64,000 bases of DNA, taken from assembly GCF_036388275.1 (NCBI RefSeq), contig NZ_DASVSF010000098.1, forward strand, positions 17,300 to 81,299, in the 5' to 3' direction. Below, piece by piece: positions 17,191-25,113 of this stretch. A program made the translations under genes and the position numbers. Source of the stretch: Longimicrobium sp. GTDB lineage: Bacteria > Gemmatimonadota > Gemmatimonadetes > Longimicrobiales > Longimicrobiaceae. A model generated the notes under the pieces. It worked only from the letters and a program-made list of their open reading frames with translations. It had not been told where the DNA came from and ran no database searches. Each line of letters starts with the position of its first letter. Position 1 is the stretch's first letter.

Positions 17191-17697
17191 TCAGCGCGCC
17201 GCGTTCTGGATCTGGATTTCTCGCGCGACGCTCAGTTGTGCCGTTCCACTGAACGTGCCACGGACCCGGCCACCGCCGGCAGAGGTCACGACGAGCTCGC
17301 CGGCGATCAGCAAGTACGTTGCTCGCGTGCCGGTAGCGGGGTTGGTAAGCTCCACCCGCCCTGAGGCGCAGCGGGCGGTAGACAGCATGTCGCAGATCAG
17401 CGCGAACGGAAACCGCCCAGTACCCTTCTGATCGATCACCAGCTGCACGCGGCCCACCGCCGACGTACCGGGGCTCGGACGTGAATCGAGTTCCAGGCCG
17501 AGCGGCAGCGTGCGTGCAAGGGCGAACGAGGCGGTGCCGGCGGTATCCTGCGCCGGCGCTTCGGCCAGGTAGCTGCCGGTGGCGGCTCCCGTGTAGTCGA
17601 ACCGCAGAGATCCCTGCTGGTTGCCGCTGCTGCCGGACGGGTTGCCGCAGGCGGTGAGAACGACGGCGGCGAGCGCCGCGTACAGGTTACGTCGCAT
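17191..17697 (-). CDS. Hypothetical lipoprotein
   Basis: A 168-residue lipoprotein (LAAVVLTACG, Cys17). The mature part is beta-rich: LRFDYTGAATGSYLAEAP, ASFALARTLP, GTRATYLLIAGELVVTSAGGGRVRGTFSGTAQL. It has a pair of Cys (ICDML and ARCAS) that may form a disulfide. I do not recognise a named family. It lies just upstream of the truncated protein gene and 50 bases downstream of puuD. Confidence 0.75.
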   Translation of the reverse strand: MRRNLYAALAAVVLTACGNPSGSSGNQQGSLRFDYTGAATGSYLAEAPAQDTAGTASFALARTLPLGLELDSRPSPGTSAVGRVQLVIDQKGTGRFPFALICDMLSTARCASGRVELTNPATGTRATYLLIAGELVVTSAGGGRVRGTFSGTAQLSVAREIQIQNAAR

Positions 17698-17747
17698 GGC
17701 CTTTCACCGTGGTTGCAGTGTGGCTACGTGAGCAGGGCGGCTTTCGA

Positions 17748-18944
17748 TCAGTCGATCCGGCCGCCCTGGGCGATCCAGCGGCCCAGGAGGGCGCGTTCTT
17801 CGGCCGTCGTGTGCGTCTTGTTGGCGGGCGGCATGGTCTGCGTCTCCACCGCGCGGGCGCGGATGCGGTCCATGCGCGACCGGATCTGCTCGGGGGTGTC
17901 GAACGCCACGCCGGCCGGCGCCACGCCGAAGGTGCGGTCCGCCGCGTCGGCGGAGTGGCAGACGGCGCAGCGCTTCTGGATGACGGCGTTCGCCTGCGCG
18001 AAGGTCACCTGCCCCCCATCGGCACCGGCGGATGCGCGGCTCTGCGCCGGGCGCGCGGTCAGCAGGGCCAGGAGGCCGAGGGAGGTGGCGAAGGTGGCGG
18101 CGAGTGCCGGCTTCCACCGCGGCCAGCCGAAGCGGATGTTCAGGATGTGGCGCACCGTGGCCCCCGTGACCACCAGGATGCCCAGCACCAGCCAGTTCCA
18201 CCGGTGCCCGTACAGGGCGGGAAAATGGCTGCTGAGCATCAGCACCAGCACCGGAAACGTCATGTAGTTGTTGTGGATCGACCGGTCCTTGGCGCGCTTG
18301 GCGGGCTCCGGGTCCGGCCGCTCGCCGCGCTCCACCGCGCTCACCAGTACGCGCTGCGAGGGCATGATCACGCGGAACACGTTGCCCGCCATCAGCGTGC
18401 CCAGCAGCGCGCCCACGTGCAGGAACGCCGCGCGCCCGCTGAACACCTGCGTCAGTCCGAAGGCCACGGCCAGCACCAGCGCCAGCCCCGCGACGGCGCC
18501 CATCCTCCCCATCCGCGAAACCGCCCTGCCCAGGAACAGGTCGTACCCCAGCCATCCCCCCACGATGGTCCCCGCGCCGATGCCGATCGCCGCCGCGGGC
18601 GACAGGTCGCGCACGGCGGGGTCGATCAGCAGCGCGCCGCCGCTGGCGTAGTAGACCACGACCAGCAGCGCCGCGCCGGTGAGCCAGGTGGTGTACGCCT
18701 GCCACTTGAACCAGTGCAGCGGACGGTCGCGGTCCCAGCCGCGCAGGTCCTTTTCCATGAAGTAGAACGCGCCGCTGTGCAGCAGCCAGATCTCGCCGGC
18801 GATCCCCTCCTTGCCGGTCTTGGAGGGCTCCAAGTTGCGGTCGAGCCAGTTCCACAGCAGCGAGTTGCCGATCCACATGATCCCGGCGATCAGGTGCATC
18901 CAGCGAAACACCATGTCCAGCAGTTCGCGCACGGACGGGCTCAT
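17748..18944 (-). CDS. puuD: PuuD-type membrane urate oxidase with C-terminal cytochrome c domain
   Basis: A 398-residue membrane protein of the urate hydroxylase PuuD family, which oxidises urate to 5-hydroxyisourate and passes electrons to a cytochrome c. About eight hydrophobic segments lie in residues 10-300, including the family blocks WMHLIAGIMWIGNSLLW and LHVGALLGTLMAGNVFRVIMP. HNNYMTFPVLVLM follows near residue 224. The fused c-type cytochrome domain has CAVCH (Cys326, Cys329, His330) and a possible Met ligand in TMPP. It is followed 13 bases upstream by uraH, which uses its product. Family membership and context agree strongly. Confidence 0.95.
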   Translation of the reverse strand: MSPSVRELLDMVFRWMHLIAGIMWIGNSLLWNWLDRNLEPSKTGKEGIAGEIWLLHSGAFYFMEKDLRGWDRDRPLHWFKWQAYTTWLTGAALLVVVYYASGGALLIDPAVRDLSPAAAIGIGAGTIVGGWLGYDLFLGRAVSRMGRMGAVAGLALVLAVAFGLTQVFSGRAAFLHVGALLGTLMAGNVFRVIMPSQRVLVSAVERGERPDPEPAKRAKDRSIHNNYMTFPVLVLMLSSHFPALYGHRWNWLVLGILVVTGATVRHILNIRFGWPRWKPALAATFATSLGLLALLTARPAQSRASAGADGGQVTFAQANAVIQKRCAVCHSADAADRTFGVAPAGVAFDTPEQIRSRMDRIRARAVETQTMPPANKTHTTAEERALLGRWIAQGGRID

Positions 18945-18957
18945 GGCGTGAATGCGG

Positions 18958-19287
18958 TCAGCTGCCGCGGTACGTGGAGTAGCCGAACGGGCTCAGGAGG
19001 AGCGGAACGTGATGGTGCTGCCCTCCGTCCTGGACCGTGAAGTCCACCGCGACCTCGGGATAGAACGCGTCCACCCCCTGCGCGGCGAACCAGGCGCCGG
19101 TGTCGAACACCAGGCGGTACGCGCCGGCATCCAGCGCCGCCCCGGCGGGCAGCAGCGTACGCAGGCGTCCGTCCGCATCGGTCTCGCCGCGGCCCAGCAC
19201 CTCGGAGCCGCACTCCAGGCGGATGGGAACGCCGGCTGCGGGGCGGCCGCGGGCGGTATCCAGCACGTGCGTGGTGATCGCGCTCAT
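18958..19287 (-). CDS. uraH: 5-Hydroxyisourate hydrolase (transthyretin-like)
   Basis: A 109-residue transthyretin-related protein that hydrolyses 5-hydroxyisourate to OHCU. Family signatures at both ends are present: THVLDTARGRPAAGVP (residues 6-21) and the C-terminal tetrapeptide YRGS. GGQHHHVPLLLSPFGYSTY supplies the active-site His region. There is no signal peptide, as usual for bacterial enzymes. The ATG overlaps the stop of the preceding membrane-protein gene (ATGA), and puuD follows 13 bases downstream. Confidence 0.95.
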   Translation of the reverse strand: MSAITTHVLDTARGRPAAGVPIRLECGSEVLGRGETDADGRLRTLLPAGAALDAGAYRLVFDTGAWFAAQGVDAFYPEVAVDFTVQDGGQHHHVPLLLSPFGYSTYRGS

Positions 19288-19712
19288 CGGTGGTGTCCGG
19301 CAGGCGTGTGGGAGTTGGTGGTGCCGCGGGCTGGTCCGCGCGGATACCCGGCGACGAGCGACGCAATGAACCCGGCAAGGCAGCCAAAGCCTGCACCAAC
19401 CCCGATGATCAACAGCAGGCCCTCGAGGGGAATGAAAAAATCGCGCGAGAGAATCAGTTCAACAACGGTGAACACGGCCACCGTAGCCGCTCCCGCCGCT
19501 GCTCCGGTTGCCGTTCTCACGCGGCTGAAACACCGTCGCTGGCTCCGAACCCGGCCCGGGAGAAACGCGGTGTAAAAGAGTCCTCCGACGAAGCTGCCGG
19601 CAATCCATTTCAGACAAAGCACCACCGACTGGTGGCGGAAGCCGAAAAAATCGCTGGAAACCAGGTCGGTCGCGAGCACCAACAGGCCCATGCCCAAGCC
19701 CACGATCGCCAT
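19284..19712 (-). CDS. Unknown four-helix membrane protein inside the purine operon
   Basis: A 142-residue hydrophobic protein. Four transmembrane segments are visible: AIVGLGMGLLVLATDLV, VVLCLKWIAGSFVGGLFYTAFL, ATGAAAGAATVAVFTVVELIL, and LLLIIGVGAGFGCLAGFIASLVA. Charged residues lie mainly in the RVRSQRRCFSRVR loop and the C-terminal tail. I do not recognise the family. Its stop overlaps the uraH start and uraD ends 37 bases upstream, so it is part of the urate-to-allantoin operon. It might serve transport or membrane assembly of PuuD, but this is only inference. The start is uncertain. Confidence 0.72.
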   Translation of the reverse strand: MAIVGLGMGLLVLATDLVSSDFFGFRHQSVVLCLKWIAGSFVGGLFYTAFLPGRVRSQRRCFSRVRTATGAAAGAATVAVFTVVELILSRDFFIPLEGLLLIIGVGAGFGCLAGFIASLVAGYPRGPARGTTNSHTPAGHHR

Positions 19713-19749
19713 CGTGCAGCCGTTGCGAAGATGCAGCTTCAGTCGCGAT

Positions 19750-20259
19750 TTAGTCCGCAAGCAGCTTTTCCAGGCGGATGCGGGTGATCTTCCGCTGCTC
19801 CTCGGCTGCGACGAGGATTTCCGCCGCGGGATCGTTGGACAGCCGCTCCGTGAGCAGGTCCAGCATCTCGTCCGCCGACTTGCCCGTCGCGCAGACGATG
19901 TAGATGTAGCCGAACCGCTCCTCGTACCGGCGATTTCCCTCCGCCAGCGCCTGCTGCGTCTGCGCCGCCGCGTCGCCCATCCCCGCCTGCTCACCGGCGG
20001 ACCACGCCTTTTCGCGGTCCGTCTGCCCCGCATCCGCCTTCTTCTCGCCGATGCGGGGGTGCGCGCGGAACGCCTCGCGCCAGTCCGCCTCGTCCAGCGC
20101 GCGCCACACGCCGTCCGCGTTCTCCATGAGGTCCGCGGCGTCGGCGTAGGGCCGGCACGATGCCACGCGGCGCGCCCACTCGCGCGAGCCGCAGCAGGTG
20201 AGCAGCTCGCGCTCGGCCTCGGCGGGAGACAGCTCGTTCAGGCGCGTCAGGTGTGTCAC
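19750..20259 (-). CDS. uraD: 2-Oxo-4-hydroxy-4-carboxy-5-ureidoimidazoline (OHCU) decarboxylase
   Basis: A 169-residue OHCU decarboxylase, which turns OHCU into (S)-allantoin. GTG is the start (THLTRLNELSPAEAERELLTC), overlapping the allantoicase stop by four bases. The family hallmark HPRIGEKK is at residues 67-74, with the catalytic His67. The C-terminal helix has YEERFGYIYIVCATGKSADEML, also characteristic. It sits between allantoicase and the unknown membrane protein gene in one minus-strand operon. Confidence 0.95.
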   Translation of the reverse strand: MTHLTRLNELSPAEAERELLTCCGSREWARRVASCRPYADAADLMENADGVWRALDEADWREAFRAHPRIGEKKADAGQTDREKAWSAGEQAGMGDAAAQTQQALAEGNRRYEERFGYIYIVCATGKSADEMLDLLTERLSNDPAAEILVAAEEQRKITRIRLEKLLAD

Positions 20260-21257
20260 CGGGGCGCGTCGGAAAGCCTGCCGAACACCCGCAGCCGGGC
20301 GATGCCGCCGTCGGGCGCGATGTTCAGCCGCACGTGCGTCACGGGGCCGATGGGGTCCAGGTCCTCGAAGCGGAAGCGGGCGTGCGGCTGGAGCCGGGTT
20401 TCCGGCAGCAGCGCCAGCCAGGGCGCGGACGAGTCGGCCAGCTCCTCGGCGGTGGCGCCGGGCAGGTGGATGCCTTCCATCCAGCAGCGCTCCGGCGGGT
20501 TGCCCTTGTAGTGGTCGGTGTCGATCTCCACACGGTGGATGGGGCTGGGCAGGGCCAGGCGAACGAGGCTCCAGTCGTGCCCCGGCCCGCGACGGCGGCG
20601 CGTTTCCCACCCATCGCCCATGAACAGCGACGGCCCGGGTAGGATCAGGTTCTGCCGGTGGCCGTAGAACATGTCGCTGCACGACATCACCCAGCCGCCG
20701 TTTTCCAGCGCCGCCAGGTCTACCTCTCCGCCCTGCCGTGCGAACTTCGTCCACTGGGGGATGGCCTCGCCGTGAACGCGCAGCCGGGCCACGCCCCCGT
20801 CGGGGTAGATGTTCAGGCGAAGGTGCGTAACGCGGCCCTCGTGGGCCACCGGGAACTCGTTCCGCGCGTCGCCCTGCAGGGCGGTCTTGGGCAGGATCTC
20901 CGTCCACTCCGCCGTGCTCGCCAGCTGCTCGGGCGATGGCGTTCCGGGAACGGAGCAGGCCTCGATGGAGCAGTGCTCGGGGTAGTTGCCGGTGAAGAAG
21001 CTGGTGTCTACCACCACGCCGCGGACGATTCCCGGCGCGCCCAGCCGGATGATGCACCAGTCGAACGAGGCCGAGTGGCGGCGCGTTTCCCAGCCGTCCA
21101 TCCACTTTCCGCGCTCGGTGTACTCGCCCGCGTGCCACTCGGGGGCGCCGGCCTTCAGCAATCCCTCCTTGGGCGCGAAGAACTCGTCGTTGGCCAGCAG
21201 CACTGCGCCACCCAGGCGCTCGGCGGCAAGATCGGGCAGGTCCTGGAAATCGGTCAT
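20256..21257 (-). CDS. alc: Allantoicase
   Basis: A 333-residue allantoicase made of two homologous jelly-roll halves, which hydrolyses allantoate to ureidoglycolate and urea. The halves repeat the same blocks: KWMDGWETRRHSASFDWCIIRLG and GDGWETRRRRGPGHDWSLVRL; VVVDTSFFTGNYPEHCSIEA and VEIDTDHYKGNPPERCWMEG; THLRLNIYPDGGVARLRVHG and THVRLNIAPDGGIARLRVFG. The ATG overlaps the allantoinase stop (ATGA). No ureidoglycolate lyase gene was found nearby. Confidence 0.96.
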   Translation of the reverse strand: MTDFQDLPDLAAERLGGAVLLANDEFFAPKEGLLKAGAPEWHAGEYTERGKWMDGWETRRHSASFDWCIIRLGAPGIVRGVVVDTSFFTGNYPEHCSIEACSVPGTPSPEQLASTAEWTEILPKTALQGDARNEFPVAHEGRVTHLRLNIYPDGGVARLRVHGEAIPQWTKFARQGGEVDLAALENGGWVMSCSDMFYGHRQNLILPGPSLFMGDGWETRRRRGPGHDWSLVRLALPSPIHRVEIDTDHYKGNPPERCWMEGIHLPGATAEELADSSAPWLALLPETRLQPHARFRFEDLDPIGPVTHVRLNIAPDGGIARLRVFGRLSDAPR

Positions 21258-22618
21258 GCGTCGGCGCGTAGGAGAAGGCGTCCAGCGGGTTCGGCGGCGA
21301 AACGGCCACGGTGGTAGACCCGGGCTCCACGAACGTACGTCGCCAGCACCTCGCCGGAAAAGAGGCCGCCGGCATAGGGCGTCAGCTTGTGGCGATGGTG
21401 AAGCATCTCCGGGACCACCCGTACCTGGCCATCCGGGTCCCACACCACCAGGTCGGCGTCCATGCCAGGGGCGATGGCGCCCTTGCGCGCCTGCAGCCCC
21501 GCCAGGCGCGCCGGCGCCTCGCTCATCCACCGGGCGATGAGCTCGGGCCCCATTCCGCGCGCGTTCATCGCGCTCCACATCACGGGAAGCCCCAACTGCA
21601 GCGATGCGATGCCGCCCCAGGCCGCGAACCAGTCGCCCGCCTCGCGCCCCTTCATCTCCGGAGGGCAGGGGGAGTGGTCGGAGGCCACCAGGTCGATGTC
21701 GCCGGCCGCGAGCGCATCCCACAGCCCCTGCTGGTTGCGCCGCCCGCGGATGGGCGGCGCGCATTTGAACTCCGTCGCGCCGTCCGCGATGTCGTCGTCC
21801 GCGAAGTGCAGGTAGTGCGGACAGGTTTCGACCGTCACCGGCAGCCCCTCCGCGCGGGCCTCGCGCAGCAGGGGCAGCGCGTCGGCGGCGGCCAGGTGCA
21901 CCACGTGGACGCGCGTGCCGAACTCGCGGCACAGCCGGATCACCAGCTCGATCGCCTGCACCTCCGCTTCGGGCGGGCGCGAGCGGGCGTAGACGGCGTA
22001 GCTGCGCGGGTTCATCCCGGCGGCGCAGGCCGCGGCGCGCTCCAGCGGCGCGGGAAGCTCCGCATGCACCAGCAGCGGCGCTCCCAGCTCCGCCAGCACC
22101 GGCATGGCGAGCCGAAGGTCCGCCTCGCCGACGTGCTGGAACTCGTCCACGCCGGAGGGGGCGAGAAAGCACTTGAAGCCGAAGACGCCCGCCTCCCACA
22201 GCGCGGGAAGGTCCGCCGCGTTGCCGGGCACCACGCCGCCCCAGAATCCCACGTCCACGCTGCACTTACCCCACGCCTCGCCCACCTTTGCAGTCAGCGC
22301 GGAAACCGTGGTGGTCGCCGGGATGCTGTTCAGCGGCATCTCGATCAGCGTCGTCACTCCGCCCGCCGCCGCGGCGCGCGTGGCGGTCTCCCATCCCTCC
22401 CACTCCGTCCGGCCCGGCTCGTTCACGTGGACGTGCGTGTCCACCAGCCCGGGCATGACGATGGCATCCCCCACGTCCACCACCGTTCCACCCTGCGCAG
22501 CGTCGTACCCGTCGACGGACGCGATGAGGCCGGCGGAGACGCCGACGGCCGCGGGGCGCATACCATCGGGCAGGACCACGCGGCGCGAACGGATGACCAG
22601 GTCGGCGGGAGGATGCAT
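21254..22618 (-). CDS. allB: Allantoinase
   Basis: A 454-residue amidohydrolase that opens the allantoin ring to allantoate. Metal-binding features of allantoinase/dihydroorotase types are all present: DTHVHVNEPGRTEWEGW (His62, His64), Lys149 in GFKCFLAPSG (carboxylated bridging Lys), His185 in LVHAE, His at 238-241 in VHVVHLA, and Asp314 in ASDHSPCPP. The start ATG (HPPADLVIRSRRVVLPDG) opens the operon, followed with four-base overlaps by alc and uraD. Confidence 0.96.
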   Translation of the reverse strand: MHPPADLVIRSRRVVLPDGMRPAAVGVSAGLIASVDGYDAAQGGTVVDVGDAIVMPGLVDTHVHVNEPGRTEWEGWETATRAAAAGGVTTLIEMPLNSIPATTTVSALTAKVGEAWGKCSVDVGFWGGVVPGNAADLPALWEAGVFGFKCFLAPSGVDEFQHVGEADLRLAMPVLAELGAPLLVHAELPAPLERAAACAAGMNPRSYAVYARSRPPEAEVQAIELVIRLCREFGTRVHVVHLAAADALPLLREARAEGLPVTVETCPHYLHFADDDIADGATEFKCAPPIRGRRNQQGLWDALAAGDIDLVASDHSPCPPEMKGREAGDWFAAWGGIASLQLGLPVMWSAMNARGMGPELIARWMSEAPARLAGLQARKGAIAPGMDADLVVWDPDGQVRVVPEMLHHRHKLTPYAGGLFSGEVLATYVRGARVYHRGRFAAEPAGRLLLRADA

Positions 22619-22687
22619 CGGGTGGCGGAAGGGATGGGGATACGACGAGCGAGGGGCTGAAGATAGCGGCCCGGGGAACGAATGCGA

Positions 22688-22721
22688 GATGCCCGCCTGC
22701 TCGGCCGAGCAGGCGGGCATC
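22688..22721. terminator. Perfect 34-bp palindrome between MBL-fold gene and allB
   Basis: Arms of 17 bases (22688-22704 and 22705-22721, core GCTCGGCCGAGC) form a perfect palindrome without loop bases. It begins 19 bases after the stop of the minus-strand MBL gene and 70 bases before the allB start, so it may end the MBL transcript. No U-tract follows. Confidence 0.55.
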
Positions 22722-22739
22722 GTCACATCTGCCGACGCG

Positions 22740-23771
22740 CTACAGGATGACCGGCTCCTCGTACCCGTCGTACTCCGCGTGGCGGGTGCGGCGCGAGCGG
22801 GCGGCACGGGCCAGCAGGATGCCTAGGCCGAACGCCACGCCCGCGGCGATCATCATCTTGTCCGCGTCGATGGCCCGGGGCGGCACCGACACCAGGCCGC
22901 GCTCGTCCGTCACCGCCGGCTCGTTCACGTAGCGGCCCTTCACGGGCACCGCGCGGTTGCGGAAGTCGGCGGCCAAGGTGCGCAGCTCGTCGCGAAGCTG
23001 CGCCCCGCCCAGCGGAATGCCGTGCCCCGTCGCGGCGAGCTCCGGCTCCAGCGCCGCAAGCAGGCGCACGGAATGCTCCGCGCGCGGCCAGTCGGGCGTG
23101 TAGTACATCGGCGGCCCGTTCACCTCGGGCGTCTGCTCCATCACGTACGTCAGCGCCTCCTGGCGGGTGGTGACGAACGCGTCGCCGGCGATCAGGGTGC
23201 GGTCGGCGTCGCGGAAGAGGGCGACGTGGCCGGCGGTGTGCCCCGGCGTGTGGATCCACCGCCAGCCGGGCATCCCGGGCACGGAGCCGTCCGCCGGCAG
23301 CGTCCGGACCCGCCCGCCCAGGTCGATGGGCTTGCGCGGATACAGGAACGACATGGCGGCCATGGCACCGCCGCCCACCGTCGGGTCGGGCGGCGGGTAC
23401 GGGGAGTCGCCCGTCAGGTAGGGCATCTCCAGCGGGTGCGCATAGACGACGCAGTCCCAGCGTTCCGCCAGCTCGCGAACGGCGCCCACGTGGTCGAAGT
23501 GGCCGTGCGTAAGGATGATGGCCCGGGGGCGGGCGTCGGGCCCGAAGCGCTCCGCCGCCGCGGCGGCGATGGCGGATGCCGAGCCGTAGATGCCGGTATC
23601 CACCAGCGTCCACCCGCGGTCGCCCGCGCCGCGCGGGCCGGCGAGGAAGACGTTGACGATCGCGGTGCGCAGGTACGCCAGGTCGGGCGTCACCTCGCGC
23701 GCCCTGCCCGACGACGGGTACTCCGTCTTTTCCAGCTCCTTGCCTGAAACCCGCTCTATCGTCGCCGCCAT
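22740..23771 (-). CDS. MBL-fold metallo-hydrolase with C-terminal membrane helix
   Basis: A 343-residue metallo-beta-lactamase-fold protein starting at ATG with GGGAGAGGG upstream. Metal ligands are visible: THGHFDHVG (His89, His91, Asp93, His94), then HTPGHTAGH and IAGDAF, and a late His in ATGHGIPLGG. After the domain a short linker leads to one transmembrane helix (MMIAAGVAFGLGILLA) and a basic tail, so the hydrolase is probably membrane-tethered with a cytoplasmic catalytic domain. The substrate is unknown. It is followed by the allantoin operon but separated from it by a palindrome. Confidence 0.9.
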   Translation of the reverse strand: MAATIERVSGKELEKTEYPSSGRAREVTPDLAYLRTAIVNVFLAGPRGAGDRGWTLVDTGIYGSASAIAAAAAERFGPDARPRAIILTHGHFDHVGAVRELAERWDCVVYAHPLEMPYLTGDSPYPPPDPTVGGGAMAAMSFLYPRKPIDLGGRVRTLPADGSVPGMPGWRWIHTPGHTAGHVALFRDADRTLIAGDAFVTTRQEALTYVMEQTPEVNGPPMYYTPDWPRAEHSVRLLAALEPELAATGHGIPLGGAQLRDELRTLAADFRNRAVPVKGRYVNEPAVTDERGLVSVPPRAIDADKMMIAAGVAFGLGILLARAARSRRTRHAEYDGYEEPVIL

Positions 23772-23971
23772 CGCACCCTCTCCCGCGTGAGAATCCGTCC
23801 ACCCTCGGTCCCAGGGCGCCACCTTCGTTGCAAGCCGCACGCCCGATTGCGCCGGATGTGCACTGATGCGGGTGCAGCTTATCGCCCCGGCGTTCCCGGC
23901 GTGGTACATTGTATGGAGGAGGGGGCCGCGCGGGAGCCGCGCCCGGTTCGGGGACGCACAGGGGAGCAGCA

Positions 23972-24970
23972 GTGGCGGACATCGCGATCGACCTTGGAAC
24001 GGCGAACACGCTGATCGAGGTGAAGGGCGTGGGGCTGGTGGTGAACGAGCCTTCGGTGGTGGCGGTGGACCGCGACACCCGAAAGGTGCGCGCCATCGGG
24101 CTCGAAGCCAAGCGCATGCTGGGGCGCACGCCGGAGGGCATCGTGGCCGTGCGGCCCATGCGCGACGGCGTGATCGCCGACGTGAACATGGCCGACCTGA
24201 TGCTGCGCCACTTCCTGGAGCGCGTGCTGCCGCGCGGGTTCTTCCGGGTGAAGCCGCGCGTGGTGATCGGCGTACCCTCGGGCATCACCGAGATGGAAAA
24301 GCGCGCCGTGCGGGCCGCGGTGCTGGCGGCGGGCGCGCGCCAGGTGAACCTGATTTCCGAGCCCATGGCGGCGGCCATCGGGGTGGGGCTGCCGGTGACG
24401 TCGCCGCGCGGGTCGATGGTGGTGAACGTGGGCGGCGGCACCAGCGAAATCGGCGTGATCGCCCTCTCCGGCATCGTCGCCGACGCGTCCATCCGCGTGG
24501 CCGGCAACGAGATGGACGAGGCCATCATGGGCTACGTGCGCAAGAGCCGGAACCTGCTGATCGGCGAGGCCACGGCCGAGGGCGTGAAGATCCAGATCGG
24601 CTCGGCGTTCGCGCTGGACGAGGAGCGGGAGATGGACGTCACCGGGCGCGACCTGGTGAACGGCATCCCCAAGTCCGTCCGGGTGAACTCGGTGGAAATC
24701 CGCGAGTGCATCCAGGAGCCCGTTGCCGCCATCGTGGCCGCGGTTCGCCGGGCGCTGGAAAGCACGCCCCCGGAGCTGTCGTCCGACATCATCGACGCGG
24801 GGATTGTGATGACGGGCGGCGGCGCGCAGCTGCGCGGCCTGGGCCGGCTGCTGCAGCGCGAGACGGGGCTGCCCATCCACCTGGACGAGCAGCCCCTTAC
24901 CTGCGTGGTCCGCGGCGCCGCCCGCGTGCTGGAGGACCTGGAGCTGTACCAGGGTGTGCTGCAGCCGTAG
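23972..24970 (+). CDS. mreB: MreB/Mbl-type bacterial actin
   Basis: A 332-residue actin-fold protein. The GTG start (ADIAIDLGTANTLI) has GGGGAG five to six bases upstream. Nucleotide-binding blocks are intact: DLGTANTLI, VVIGVPSGITEMEKRA, NLISEPMAAAIGVGLPV, VVNVGGGTSEIGVIAL and GIVMTGGGAQLRGL. The protein directs rod-shape wall synthesis. It stands alone: mreC, mreD, pbp2 and rodA are not adjacent, so it may be a second copy; this cannot be decided from one window. It is convergent with the helicase gene. Confidence 0.94.
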   Translation: MADIAIDLGTANTLIEVKGVGLVVNEPSVVAVDRDTRKVRAIGLEAKRMLGRTPEGIVAVRPMRDGVIADVNMADLMLRHFLERVLPRGFFRVKPRVVIGVPSGITEMEKRAVRAAVLAAGARQVNLISEPMAAAIGVGLPVTSPRGSMVVNVGGGTSEIGVIALSGIVADASIRVAGNEMDEAIMGYVRKSRNLLIGEATAEGVKIQIGSAFALDEEREMDVTGRDLVNGIPKSVRVNSVEIRECIQEPVAAIVAAVRRALESTPPELSSDIIDAGIVMTGGGAQLRGLGRLLQRETGLPIHLDEQPLTCVVRGAARVLEDLELYQGVLQP

Positions 24971-24983
24971 GATCGTAAAGACG

Positions 24984-25080
24984 TTTCACGCAGAGGTCGC
25001 AGAGGTAAAAGAGAGGACGCAGAGAAAAAACCATCTTTTCTCTGCGTCCTCTCTGTCTTCTCTGCGTCCTCTGCGTGAAA
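24984..25080. terminator. Long nested hairpin between mreB and the helicase gene
   Basis: Outer arms TTTCACGCAGAGG (24984-24996) and CCTCTGCGTGAAA (25068-25080) enclose an inner stem of about 18 bases built of GAGAGGACGCAGAGAAAA and its complement. The element is related to the one at 9414-9502 and, like it, separates convergent genes. A bidirectional terminator is likely. Confidence 0.6.
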
Positions 25081-25113
25081 TGCAGTTAAAAATTCCGCAC
25101 TAACGCACTAGGT

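Noticed and set aside
22740..23909. Longer start for the MBL-fold gene at 23909
   Set aside because: The extension has no homology-like features and would overlap the mreB leader; ATG 23771 has a strong ribosome binding site.
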